Assembly (NCBI GenBank): GCA_902702965.1
Contig: CACRXP010000149.1
Span: forward strand, 703,100-767,099
Length of the DNA: 64,000 nt
Origin: Spirometra erinaceieuropaei
Lineage: Eukaryota; Platyhelminthes; Cestoda; Diphyllobothriidea; Diphyllobothriidae
Reading direction: 5' to 3'
Part shown: positions 44,580 through 55,049 of the stretch, piece after piece
How positions within the stretch are numbered: the stretch's first letter is position 1
How the letters are laid out: every line of letters starts with the position of its first letter
Translations under genes and position numbers: made by a program
Notes under the pieces: generated by a model
Databases searched by the model: none
Told to the model about the DNA's origin: nothing
The model's input: the letters and a program-made list of their open reading frames with translations, nothing else

Positions 44580-45745
44580 TCAGAAGACTAGTCGCGGGCA
44601 TGCGTGCGCTTATGATTAGTTCTTTTCGAGCCAGTATATGGGAAGGAGGCACAAATAAAGCATGTAAGTGATAAGAGAAATCGATTACCGTTCGTCTTTT
44701 CCTGCAAGTGGGCTGTAGGGACAGAAGGGAGGAATAAGAACCAGTGAGTCAGAAGGCAGTGAGAGTTAGAGGGAAAGAGGGAAAGGCGCAAAGGAGTGTA
44801 CAAATTTAATCGACCTTTGACCACGGCAGGCCTAGAGCTTGTACCGGGTTCTCCTTGTGCAAAAGACCGGCTTTGGTAACTTGATGGCTGTGGCCTCTGC
44901 CATTGTTATCGGACGCTAATTCAATGGCTGAGGGCCATTCAATGGGACCCTGTAAATCTTACATAAGGTTTTATTTGGGTCTACACTGTGACCGAAATCC
45001 ACAATGTGTGCAAGAAAAGTATTGATCATGCGTTCAATTTCGTTTTTTGTCAACCACGCCGGCGGGTGTCCATATTTTCTTTTGGATACGCACCCACTCG
45101 TGGGACAAAAATAATCTGCTCCACAGGAGTAAATAGGGGAGTGAATGCACATGGAGGTGGTCTGAGCTGGCAACTTATCCCTACTCTCTTCGTGCAAGAC
45201 AGAGTTTGTCAGGAATAATACCCGAACTCTTGTCATTTGAACGATTGGTGAAACAGCCTGGTCAAGGCGTCTTCTCAGGATTTCACTCGCTGCCTCCCGT
45301 CGAAGAGAGACTTGTATAAGTAGAGTTACCTCTTTTATATCAATGTGATAGGTTTTGGTAATTGTTTTATAATATTTTTTGCAATAAATTCGTCGTAACA
45401 CCCATGCTCACGAAGCAGGTCCTAAATCTTCCTGTATTCCTCGTCGATGTTGTCTTCCGAGCGGATTTTCTTAGCTTTTTGTGCCAAACAACGGACCAGA
45501 CTGGATTTCTGTTGAAGGTGTGTGAAACTACAGGAGTTCGTACATTATCCGGGCTAAGTTTTACTCCAAGAAACGCCTATTCGAACGCTACCGCCGGCTC
45601 TTCTTCCTAGGAGGACGTTTGAGGACGAGAGCGAACCTGCCATTTCCACCTCTACCGTAAACTGGATCGACGGTTGTGCCTGATATACGGCATCTGAGAA
45701 GGTAGCTATGTTGTTTTTCCGCGGTGGCGATTGTGAACATGTCAT
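44580..45745 (-). mobile_element. Penelope-like element B, minus, 5' truncated at motif C
   Basis: Reading on minus: VDDMFTIATAEKQHS (RT motif C, at about 45,740), then FTVEVEMAGSLSSSNVLLGR (the LPFLDVL region, degenerate), DLLREHGCYDEFIAKN and an open frame 45,401-44,916. That frame holds the GIY-YIG region (IYSCGADYFCPTSGC, where the Y-I-G core is lost) and NTFLAHIVDFGHSVDPNK. The PLE-B terminal repeat closes it at 44,760-44,580. The 5' end is cut immediately before motif C and joined to a terminal repeat in opposite orientation (45,750-45,960). Confidence 0.75.
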
Positions 45746-46171
45746 CAACGTTACCTGTTACCACACCCCACTTGTATGAAAGAACGAATTGTAATCGGTT
45801 TCTCTTATCGATCACATATTTTGATTGCATCTCGTTCTCGAATAAATGTACTGACCCTATGAAATTTTTTCGAAAACACACGTATTCTAGCCAGTTGGTC
45901 TTCTGAATCCTTCCACGGAAATTTTCACAACTCTAAAACAGTCCTCTGATGAAAGTTGACCCAAAGTACAGTCGATGTAAAGTGGTACAAATGCTAGTTT
46001 GAGCCTGAATCCCTGGCTAAACAACAAAGCCTCTTGTTCGCTGGGGCTGATCTAAAGACCACTTAGACTGTTCAAACGACGAAAGAAGTTCATTTTGACC
46101 CAACTGAGAAAATCTCTGCGCCTCGATGCGATTCGAACCCACGACAATAAGGGGGAGGCTTTAGTACAGCC
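45107..46171. repeat. Tandem duplication block 2, copy 1
   Basis: Matches 53,570-54,617 nearly base for base, starting at AAAAATAATCTGCTCCACA and ending at GGCTTTAGTACAGCC. It contains the minus-strand PLE-B fragment, its inverted terminal repeat and half of a tRNA-like sequence. Order and orientation relative to block 1 are the same in both copies. Confidence 0.92.
45750..45960 (+). repeat. PLE-B terminal repeat, inverted relative to its element
   Basis: CACTTGTATGAAAGAACG, ATCGGTTTCTCTTATCG, ATAAATGTACTGACCC and TTGGTCTTCTGAATCC match PLE-B termini. The orientation is plus, whereas the adjoining PLE-B body is minus. Confidence 0.6.
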
Positions 46172-46198
46172 AACGCTCTAGTCACCTGTGCCGAAAGC
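46119..46198 (-). other. tRNA-like repeat (SINE-type), copy
   Basis: Minus strand: GGTGACTAGAGCGTTGGC, GCTGTACTAAAGCC and a B-box-like GGGTTCGAATCGC ahead of ATCGAGGCGC. Same family as 63,014-63,094, but with a degraded 5' acceptor half. Confidence 0.55.
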
Positions 46199-46433
46199 CC
46201 CCACAGGGGGCCGCGAATCCCAAAAATTCCAATCGATGGGGTTGATAGAGTAAGCCCATACTGTCAGTCAGGCTTCTCGAGTCTGCTCATGTTTTAGCAT
46301 GACACCCTTCACGGGAGACAAAGTAACGAATAGCGCGAAATCATGCATCACGTTTGGATTCACGCTGCATTGTCTCTCATTTAATCATTGGTCTAGACCG
46401 CAACATGCTGAATAGAGGTACCGACCTAAGTAG

Positions 46434-46784
46434 NNNNNNNNNNNNNNNNNNNNNNNNNNNNNNNNNNNNNNNNNNNNNNNNNNNNNNNNNNNNNNNNNNN
46501 NNNNNNNNNNNNNNNNNNNNNNNNNNNNNNNNNNNNNNNNNNNNNNNNNNNNNNNNNNNNNNNNNNNNNNNNNNNNNNNNNNNNNNNNNNNNNNNNNNNN
46601 NNNNNNNNNNNNNNNNNNNNNNNNNNNNNNNNNNNNNNNNNNNNNNNNNNNNNNNNNNNNNNNNNNNNNNNNNNNNNNNNNNNNNNNNNNNNNNNNNNNN
46701 NNNNNNNNNNNNNNNNNNNNNNNNNNNNNNNNNNNNNNNNNNNNNNNNNNNNNNNNNNNNNNNNNNNNNNNNNNNNNNNNNNNN
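46434..46784. other. Assembly gap (351 N)
   Basis: A run of N. It hides the left boundary of the second duplication copy. Any open frame crossing it is meaningless. Confidence 0.99.
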
Positions 46785-48665
46785 CTGGGTCCTCATGCTC
46801 TCGGTGGCTTCAACGACAATGTCCTGCTCCTCCTACGAACCTGCGCAGAACACCGACTCATCCTGGCCAACGTCTACTTCCGCCGTCTGACGTGGGCGAT
46901 GGCAACCTGGATGTACCCTCGGTCGCAATACTGGCGCCTTCTGGACTATGTCCTCGTCCGGAGGCGAGACCAGTGGAACCTTCTGTTGACAAAGGCGATT
47001 CCGGATGTTAACGGACGCACCGACCATCGTTTCGTCATCTCCAAAATGCGGATTCGCCTACAGCCTCGCAAAAAACCTCAAGGTAAGCGACCACCAGGTA
47101 AGCTGGATATTGTTTTGTTGTCTTTGCCTGCTCACCATCCCCACTTCAGGAATGAGCCAGCTCAGCGGCTAGTCAACCTTCCAGTCGCCACCACTCCGCT
47201 GACTTGACCGCCTCCGTTGAGAACCGATGGTGCCAACTCCGAGACAAAGTCCAACCGACGGCCCTGACTGTCCTCGGTCGCTCACGTCGCCAACACCAAG
47301 GCTGGTTCGATGACAACGACGCCACTATCAGCGACCTGCTCGCCGAGAAGAACCGTCTGCACAAAGCCTACGTAACTCGCCTCACCGACGACAACAAAGC
47401 AACCTTCCACCAAAGGCGCCGTCTTTTGCAACAGCGACTGCATAAAATATAGGACGCCTGGACGGCTCGCAAGGCTGGGGAGATCCAAGTCTACACAAAC
47501 AGCAGCAAATGGAAGAACGTCTTCACCGCGATCAAGTCTGTCTACGATGCGTCAACCAAGCCAACCGATCCTCCTCTCAGCGCCGACTGATGTACCCTAC
47601 TCACCGATAACAAACAAATCCTACAGCGATGGGCCGAACACTTCAGAGGCGTCCTCAACCATCCCTCTACCATCTTCAACGCCGCCATCGACTGCCACAA
47701 GTGGAGACCAACGCCGACCTCGACCTCCTGCCCTCCCTCCACGAAACCATCAGGGGCGTGCGCCATCTCTCTACCGGGAAAACGTCCGGATCAGACGCGA
47801 TCCCAGCTGAAATCTACAAGCACAGTGGTCGCCAACTCATGGGTCAACTGATGGCGCTCTTCCAGGAGATGTGGCGTCAAGGAGAAGTCCCGCAGGATTT
47901 TAAGGACGCCACAATAATCTATCTCTACAAGCGCAAAGGGAACCGCCAAATCTGCGACAACCACCGAGGTATTTCTCTGCTGAACATCGCCAGGAAGACC
48001 TTCGTTTGCATCCTTCTTAATCGCCTGAACAACCATCTGGAACAGGGTCTCCTGCCAGAAAGTCAGTGCGGTCTCCGCCGTCATCACAGCACCACCGACA
48101 GGACCTTCAACACCCGTCAACTGCAGGAGAAGTGTCAGGGGATGAGGACCCACCTGTACTCTACATTCGTGGATCTGACAAAAGCCTCGTCCCCACACTG
48201 GCAACTAACACTGAACGCACTCCCGAAACCCACTACTATGCTCCTCCTCCTCCATCGCTTCATAATCTGCTGCAGCAGCTGATGTACCCACCACTCCTGC
48301 ACTCAATCCAGACGCACTAACAAACATCAGCCGACACACCGTAAACACTAGCGATGTGGACTCGGTCTATACGTGTCCTCATTGCGACCGCATCTCACAC
48401 ATCACCTGGTCGGTCACTTGCGAATCCATCGCACAGAGACTGGCGAATCAGTGCCTGGAGCACCAACCTACACTCGGCGCAGTCACCTCCACTGTCCACA
48501 CTGCCCTCGCACCTTCACTCACCGCATGGGCCTATTAGGCCACATGCGCGTTCATGAAAACCTACGGAAGACAACTGACGGCCATAACGCCCTCCCTCAC
48601 GAGCACCTGCACCACGCAGCAATGTCAGGCATTGCAAGCACCCAACTGCCACCGGACTGATGGAC
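46785..48665 (+). pseudogene. Finger-bearing LINE, copy 2, RT core deleted
   Basis: Copy of 37,761-39,645. Here the endonuclease tail is less damaged: the stop after MAMAT-like sequence is absent and [20 protein letters not shown] reads through to 47,207. The RT N-terminal part (47,629-48,160) has GKTSGSDAIPAEIYKHSG and CDNHRGISLLN. It stops at FVDLTKA and jumps to the linker and fingers exactly as in copy 1, including CPHCPRTFTHRMGLLGHMRVH. The start is hidden in the N gap. Confidence 0.8.
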
Positions 48666-48679
48666 TGAGAGCTAAGCCG

Positions 48680-49440
48680 TCATACCTCCTTCTCAACGTG
48701 ACATCTGGCACTCTCACGCATATGAGATGTACGCCTCTCAACTCCCGTCGTGTGAAATCCTGGTGTGTCTGTGCGTGTTTGGGGGACTTGGTCTTGCATG
48801 TGACGCGCGCAGGCACGGTCACTAGATATGCCAGCCACCGCACCCATTCCCCGTACCAGTCAAGTGACCGGCTCGGACAGTAGCTGGGGCCTGGTAATGA
48901 GAAGGGAGAGTGAGGTCGACGACTCAGCGAATTCTTATCACTATAAACAATCTGACGCGCTTGAAGCTATCTCGGTGCGCTAAAAGCCCTGGTTTAGAAG
49001 GTTGCCATCCGACGCGATAACTTCGACCTCGCAGTCGGCCCAGTGTTGTGGGTTTGTGTGCGGAGCGACCGGATGGTTGTCAAGGAGTCAGGCTGCAATG
49101 ACTTCTTCTTAATGTGGCCTTTATGACACTCTCGCTCCGTGGAATCCGAGTCGGGTGTGACGGCACGCCTAGGTGCGGCTTCGGTCGTGCCAGCCCCCCA
49201 TTGTTGTTGTTAGTTAAAAAACTTGGTCATTTTCTGTGTGGACCAGGGGGTGTGGAGTGGAGCGTCAAGGTGCGGGTTCGACTGTGCCATCACCTGCGTC
49301 CTCCTCAGCCTCCGGCCTTCTTAACTATGTCTTGACACCGGGATCAGGTGGAGAGGAGGGAGTGTGGTAGTTGCAGCGCAAGTCTACTATTACTATAGAC
49401 TAATTCACGCACAATTTACTGGCCGGGCTCCACCGTATGT
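48680..49440 (+). repeat. Dispersed repeat R, copy 5 (in duplication)
   Basis: Duplicate of 39,650-40,410 with a few substitutions. Confidence 0.75.
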
Positions 49441-49444
49441 GCCA

Positions 49445-49850
49445 CAGATGAGCATTAGCTTAGGCGCAGTCTACACCTGCGAGCGAGTGAATGACCTTCT
49501 ACGACCGTCACGTGAACCCACAACTAGACACCCCTACACCCCCTTGATGCCTTACAACATTTATACACCGCATGCCTCTAATCGGTCATATAATTGTCCA
49601 TGGCGGCGGAAAGTACCGGGATGTCATCATGACAAATCCACCTCCTACACCGACAAAACTCATGGACCACCGACGTTACCAAGTCCATCACCGCCAATGC
49701 CAGCGTCGCCACCACTAACAACATAACCACGCCGCCAGCTCGCTGGTTGCAGTCCCATATTGTCCTTACTGCCACCGCACGTTTGCATCGCGTATAGGTC
49801 TGTTCAGGCATTTTTGAGTTCTTTGCACCGAGACTGGTGTACAGGTTTCA
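49445..49850 (+). pseudogene. Second finger-LINE tail, duplicate
   Basis: As 40,420-40,825. The finger reads CPYCHRTFASRIGLFRHF before its stop, again lacking the final His, then CTETGVQ. Confidence 0.55.
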
Positions 49851-50260
49851 GGAGAAACTGTAAGACTATTCCGGACACGAATCACCAAGCACGCGGCAGA
49901 AGTGAGAAGAAATGGGGTCAGTTCTCAAGTTGCGGCCCATTCAACGAGACCCGGTGATGAGACGAGTTCGATGAGGCCGAAATTTTCGCGAGAGGTGATA
50001 ATCGCGCGGGCCGCGTGGTTCATGGGGCCCCAGTCTATCAACAAATTCAGTGACATCCCCCCCCCCCCGACACCCGGTGATGAGACTTAGTCTGGTCAAA
50101 GTAATTAGCCGAGCAAGGGGCGCGCATGCCGGTGAGCCAGGTGGCCTAGCAATTATTGCGCCAACAGCTAACACAAGAGACAAAGTTTCAGCCATTAACA
50201 ACTTGGATGCCGGTCATCAAGCGGTTAGTGCACCAGCGGGCAACCATCCTCGATGAGGAG
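49851..50260 (+). pseudogene. PLE-A C-terminal fragment, duplicate
   Basis: As 40,826-41,235. Includes VSGETVRLFRTRITKHAA, the HEFEFDEAEIFARGDNRAGR region and an open end (50,050-50,256) with INNLDAGHQAVSAPAGN. The TATA-like CTATAAATACTGCA follows at about 50,309. Confidence 0.75.
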
Positions 50261-50370
50261 GGGAGCAGTTAATTAGCATAAGTATACAGTAGCATAGCGG
50301 TTGCGTCCTATAAATACTGCAACGTCCTGTGAATGACTTACCTGTATCTGATACTGCCTGTGATTATGGG

Positions 50371-50804
50371 TGTAGTGGACAGCCATAATGGCTACGTCGC
50401 GTCTCTCGCTACCGCCTGCACCTGCGTCCAGCGACCGCCTGCTATGGCACGCACGTCTGCCCGGCTTCGATTTGTCTCGTTGCAATTAACTGTCTGCATC
50501 ACGCAGTCGGTCGATTCTCTGCCTGCACCACGCGAGGCTTGTCACAACCTTCGCGTGGGCTCGGAGCCAATCAACGCAACTCCTATCGCTGATTGGTAAG
50601 ACAGGCGGGAACAGTCCAGAACAATAGAGTAAACAATCTGCAGCGAAACTTTTGCGGGGGCGACCTTCGGCGACACAGGGCTTGTCGCTCTCGCGGACGC
50701 CGCCTCCGCGGTGCCGGACGCATCCTCGTCCGGTTGCCAAATTTCCCCTTCACTATTCTGTACAGAATAAAGTGTCCTAACCAAATGGCGTCCTGCTTCT
50801 AACA
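50371..50804 (+). repeat. Putative solo LTR, duplicate
   Basis: Duplicate of 41,345-41,778. Same TGTAGTGG start, AATAAA and CTTCTAACA end. Confidence 0.25.
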
Positions 50805-51555
50805 TTTTGGGATATGGCCTTAAGTTGTGGCGTACTGAGCGTACACCATCACCGCTTAGCCGCCACATGGGTTCCAGCGTGAATCCAACACATCAGACGA
50901 ATGAGGCTTTTGTTCCAGTGATCGTTTCTACTTCTTATCGGTTTCAGGAACCCCGATATGCATCCGCCGCACCGCTGCCATCTGCTCAGACCGGCCTGGG
51001 CATTCGGTCAGCACAAGAATTTATTCGAACAAATGTCTATTCCGTGAAAATCTTCGAAAAACCGCACTCCAGGCCCAATCAGCACACCTTGCACTGCACG
51101 TCCCACGCACATCCCTAGCTCACAGATGAACCCCCTCTACGCCACGCGCCACATCCCGCAGCAAGCGAGCCCCTTCCGGAGGCAAACATATGGTTCGTTT
51201 CGTTGTCGCTAGTATGGCCGGCGCATCCCGACTTGTCAGAATGCGCATATGGTTTGAGGTGTACCGATACATTACTGGGTGACCAGGTCGTGTATGCCAC
51301 ACGCTGACGGGCTGTCTAGTTCTGTCATCCAATATGCCCAATCTCATCGCCAGATGATTGACGGATTCTGACAGTCGACTGGTGCGTGGGAGATGGGAGC
51401 TGCGGACACCAGGAAATCAATCGTAGGCAAGTCAGCGCACTCCTCACTAAAATAACCTTGACACCCGCTGTGGAAGTCCGGCACATTCTGCGGAGACCAG
51501 GCCGCGTAGACGGCCTGTTTAGCTTTGCCAGCCACTGCGCCCAAACCGATCTCCG

Positions 51556-51716
51556 CCAGACGCCTCTAGATGAAATTTGCTCTGATCATCTAAGATGCAC
51601 TTCAATTCTGAAGAAATTAAATCCGTGCGTTTTCTTTCGTTATTCTGCATCGCAATTGTAGAAGTCTGTCCAGAGACTTAATAATATCCGAGGGGAGGTG
51701 CTGTTTGAGAAATTTG
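51556..51716. other. 161-bp unique segment between duplicated block and PLE-C
   Basis: No match noticed in copy 1 of the duplication. Replaces, with PLE-C, the 42,531-45,106 segment of copy 1. Confidence 0.5.
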
Positions 51717-51778
51717 AAGCATTTTTCCCCAGGTGTGAATTGAAAACAAGCATGTACAGCAGAATTTATTGGGGTCAA
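51717..51778 (+). repeat. PLE-C left inverted terminal arm
   Basis: 62 bp, AAGCATTTTT to GGGGTCAA. It pairs with 53,507-53,568. The ORF begins inside it without an ATG, as expected for a 5'-truncated element. Confidence 0.85.
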
Positions 51779-53280
51779 AAAATGAAACCAAGACATTGGA
51801 AGACTCAGTCTGGAAAAAGATTCAAAAGTTGTTGGACAGAAACCTGATCGATACTAAAACCGCACTTCTCCTAAAACCGAGAGGTACACATATCCCCAGA
51901 CTATATGGTCTACCAAAAACGCATAAAAAGGACACAACTTTACGGCCTATTCTTTCTATGTCTAATTCACCTACACACAGACTAGCAATATCGCTTGTCA
52001 AGGAGCTAGAACCAATTCGACAATTGTTTTCCACCTACACGATAAAAGACAGTCTTCATTTCATTGAAGAAATTAAGGACCAGAACATCACCGACAAGTG
52101 TATGCTCTCTTTAGACGTGGAATCCTTATTTACCAATGTACCATTGGATGAAACAATAGATGTTATATGCGCCCATGCGTCCAAAACCCGACTCTCCCCC
52201 GAACTACTACGAGATCTGCTGGTACTTTGCACCAAAGATGTTCAATTTCTGTTTAATGGGGAACTTTACAGACAAATTGACGGGCCAACCCTCGCCGATG
52301 TTTTTATGGGTTACCTAGAAGAAAAGGTCTCATCAGAATTAAACATGACAAAATTATACAGGAGATACGTGGATGATATATTCACGATTGTTGACAACAA
52401 GGAAGAGGCCTCCGACCTACTTTGCCTAATGAATAATCTGCATCCTAAAATTAAATTTACGATGGAAATGGAGCAGTTTAACAAGTTACCCTTCCTGGAC
52501 GTCCTCATGTTTAGAGAGGATGATGGTTCAATAAGACGCTCCGTCTTCCACAAGATTACGTGGAAAGGGCAATACTTGCATTTTAAAAACTTTGCGCCAA
52601 TACAATGGAAACGTAATCTAGTACATACTCTTTTTCAAAGAGCGATAAATATTTGCTCCAGGGAGACCATAGATACAGAAACTACCCGAATCAGAGAAGC
52701 CTTACTTAATCGTGGTTATCCTGCACGCTTCATTCAGAAGTACAGCAACCATTTACGGCCAAAGTTGACGGAACAGTCCGTTCCGAAGAAGCCCGTTATA
52801 ATATGTCTACCTTTTAAGGGTGACAACGTCTCAAACGCAATTGAGCGACGCTTGCGTTGCACTATAGAGAGAATGTACAACGCAGCAGAGCTTATCTTCA
52901 TCAGTTCCACAAAAAGCCTTCCAATTAACCGGGCAAAGGATGCCTTGCCAATGCATGCCACCCCAACTTGTGTGTATGAATTCACATGCATTTGCGGATG
53001 CAAGTACATTGGGCGTACGCAAAGGCAATTGGCAACTAGGGCCGCTGAGCATTTGCCTAATTGGCTTTTCAAACAGGAAAACAAAACTCCGCGTTCGTCT
53101 ATAACGAAACACCTGTTTGATAGCGGTCATGTTGTCGACCCTAAAGCATCTTTTCGAGTACTTGGCCGAGCGCATACAACTCAAACCTTGCGTTATTTGG
53201 AAGCAGCTTACATACGGAGGGAGAAACCAGACCTGTGCAAGCAGTTAGATCATGTAATCAATCTGCAATTGCCCTGGTAA
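51769..53280 (+). CDS. PLE-C reverse transcriptase-GIY-YIG protein, N-terminally truncated
   Basis: 503 codons stay open to TAA at 53,280. There is no ATG at the front; the first is near residue 64 and the RT N-terminus is missing. Motifs: LYGLPKTHK (45-53), motif A LSLDVESLFTNVP (Asp116), then YRQIDG|PTLADVFMG (167-181), where the usual MA-GSPLAP part of motif B is absent. Motif C YVDD (200-203) and LPFLDVLMF follow. The nuclease has CVYEFTCICGCKYIGRT (401-417, YIG at 413-415), AAEHLPNW, HLFDSGHVVD and a late Glu in RYLEAAYIRRE. The decayed sister at 55.0-56.0 kb keeps GGMAKGSSLAPTFADI at this point. That shows an in-frame loss of about nine residues here, which should abolish RT activity despite the clean frame. 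Confidence 0.9.
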   Translation: MGSKNETKTLEDSVWKKIQKLLDRNLIDTKTALLLKPRGTHIPRLYGLPKTHKKDTTLRPILSMSNSPTHRLAISLVKELEPIRQLFSTYTIKDSLHFIEEIKDQNITDKCMLSLDVESLFTNVPLDETIDVICAHASKTRLSPELLRDLLVLCTKDVQFLFNGELYRQIDGPTLADVFMGYLEEKVSSELNMTKLYRRYVDDIFTIVDNKEEASDLLCLMNNLHPKIKFTMEMEQFNKLPFLDVLMFREDDGSIRRSVFHKITWKGQYLHFKNFAPIQWKRNLVHTLFQRAINICSRETIDTETTRIREALLNRGYPARFIQKYSNHLRPKLTEQSVPKKPVIICLPFKGDNVSNAIERRLRCTIERMYNAAELIFISSTKSLPINRAKDALPMHATPTCVYEFTCICGCKYIGRTQRQLATRAAEHLPNWLFKQENKTPRSSITKHLFDSGHVVDPKASFRVLGRAHTTQTLRYLEAAYIRREKPDLCKQLDHVINLQLPW

Positions 53281-53506
53281 TCCCACACCTCAAGTTTCAC
53301 CTGACTGTGATTTGTTGTTAACATTTCGTCTCCCTCTCTCCTATATGATGCTTATGTGGACGTCTTACCTGATTATTCATTGCCGTGAACCTTGACCTTG
53401 CTTTTATGCACTGCCATTCTGTACAAATTCTTACTGTTGTGCGCTTTCATTCGTTACCTATGTTATGCAGAGACGGGCTGCATTTGAAAAGCCGTCACGA
53501 AATTTA

Positions 53507-53568
53507 TTGACCCCAATAAATTCTGCTGTACATGCTTGTTTCCAATTCATACCCGGGAAAAAATGCTT
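53507..53568 (-). repeat. PLE-C right inverted terminal arm
   Basis: 62 bp, TTGACCCCAATAAA to AAATGCTT; inverted match to 51,717-51,778. Confidence 0.85.
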
Positions 53569-53574
53569 GAAAAA

Positions 53575-54215
53575 TAATCTGCTCCACATGAGTAAATAGT
53601 GGAGTGAGTGCACACGGAGGTGGTCTAAGCTGGCAACTTACCCCTACCATTTTCGTGCAAGGCAGAGTTTGTCAGGAATAATACCCGAACTCTTGCCATT
53701 TAAACGATTTGTGAAACAGCCTGGTCAAGGCGTCTTCTCAGGATTTCACTCGCTGCCCCCCGTCGAAAAGAGACTTTTATAAGTAGAGTTACCTCTTCTA
53801 TATCAATGTGATAGGGTTTGTTAAATGTTTTATAATATTTTTTTGCACTAAATTCTTCGTAATACCCATGTTCACGAAGCAGGTCCTAAATCCTCTTGTA
53901 TTCCTCGTCGATGTTGTCTTCCGAGCGGATTTTCCTAGTTCTTTGTGCCAAACAACGGACTAGACTGGATTTCTGTTGAAGGTGTGTGAAACTACAGGAG
54001 TTTGTACATTATCAAGGCTAGGTTTTGCTCCAAGAGACGCCTAATCTAACGCTACCGCCGGCTCTTCCACCTAGGAAGACGTTTGAGGACGAGAGCGAAC
54101 CTGCCATTTCCACCTCTACCGTAAACTGGATCGACGCTTGTGCCTGATGTACGGCATCTGAGAAGGTAGCTATGTTGTTTTTCCGCGGTGACGATTGTGA
54201 ACATGTCATCAACAT
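53575..54215 (-). mobile_element. Penelope-like element B fragment, minus, duplicate
   Basis: Reads YVDDMFTIVTAEKQHS (motif C intact here), the FTVEVEMAGSLSSSNV region and the arm before the nuclease. The nuclease part present in copy 1 is missing because PLE-C lies at the junction. The inverted terminal repeat follows at 54,220-54,390 on plus. Confidence 0.72.
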
Positions 54216-54219
54216 AATC

Positions 54220-54390
54220 TGTTTCCACACCCCACTTGCATGAAAGAACGAATTGTAATCGGTTTCTCTTATCGATCACAGGTTTTAATTGCATCCCGTT
54301 CCCGAAGAAAATTTATTGAAAAAACACGCATACTAGGCAATTGGTCTTCTGAATCCTTCCACGGAAATTTTCACAACTCTAAAACAGTCC
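54220..54390 (+). repeat. PLE-B terminal repeat, inverted relative to its element
   Basis: Duplicate of 45,750-45,960 with a short internal deletion near CCCGTTCCCGAAGAAAATTT. Confidence 0.6.
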
Positions 54391-54564
54391 TCTGCTGAAA
54401 GTTGACCTACAGTACAGTTGATGTAAAATGGTACAAACGCAAGTTTGAGACTGAATCCCCGGCTAAACAACAAAGCCTCTTGTTCGCTGGGGCTGATCTA
54501 AAGACCACTTAGACTGTTCAAACGACGAAAAAAGTTCATTTTGACCCAACTGCGAAAATTTCTG

Positions 54565-54617
54565 CGCCTCGATGGGATTCGAACCCAGGACAACAAGGGG
54601 GAGGCTTTAGTACAGCC
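54565..54617 (-). other. tRNA-like repeat, 3' part only
   Basis: B-box GGGTTCGAATCCC and ATCGAGGCGC on minus, plus GGCTGTACTAAAGCC. It is cut at the end of the duplication block. Confidence 0.5.
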
Positions 54618-55049
54618 TATCAACTGCGACATGTCGCTGCATAACAGAGATAACGAATGAGGAAGATACAGAGATTTGAACTTCCACAGACAAAATCAAT
54701 AAAAAACAGGAAGTTCATCGTTTACCGCAGACATATATCAGTAAAATGGTAACGTAAAACACAACTTAGGGAAGAACATGACGAGATAACACTCAGAGGG
54801 GTTGTGCAAATTAAAAAAGCTGAGCCTTACCGGGGCAATCTGAGGCTGACCACGTGGTCTAACTGTTTGCATAGGCCGGTTTTTCCCGCCGTATGTAGGC
54901 TGTCTCCAGGTAGCGCAATATCCGAGTTATGCGCACCCGAACTAATACTGGGATATTTGGAGGTCGACGGAGTGACCGCTGTCTAGGAGGTGCTTTGTAA
55001 TAGAAGAACGAGAAATTTTATTGTCCTGCTATTGAAGCCATTTAGGCTG
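54618..55049. other. No recognisable feature
   Basis: Nothing supported. Confidence 0.35.

Larger units (their letters stand above)
46785..51555 (+). repeat. Tandem duplication block 1, copy 2
   Basis: Partner of 37,761-42,530. Differences are mostly single bases, for example in the C-run (about 50,056-50,068, shorter here). Confidence 0.95.
51717..53568 (+). mobile_element. Penelope-like element C with 62-bp inverted termini
   Basis: Left arm 51,717-51,778 and right arm 53,507-53,568 are inverted copies of each other with few mismatches. Shared core: ACAAGCATGTACAGCAGAAT on the left and its complement on the right. They enclose one open frame (51,769-53,280) and a 3' UTR of about 225 bp. 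PLEs often carry terminal repeats in direct or inverted arrangement. The element sits immediately beside a minus-strand PLE-B fragment (53,570 on). The low level of decay suggests a recent insertion. Confidence 0.88.
53570..54617. repeat. Tandem duplication block 2, copy 2
   Basis: Partner of 45,107-46,171. It begins directly at the PLE-C right arm and ends in the tRNA-like repeat at TTAGTACAGCC. Confidence 0.92.

Noticed and set aside
46354..46890. Open frames crossing the N gap
   Set aside because: They are open only because Ns translate as X.
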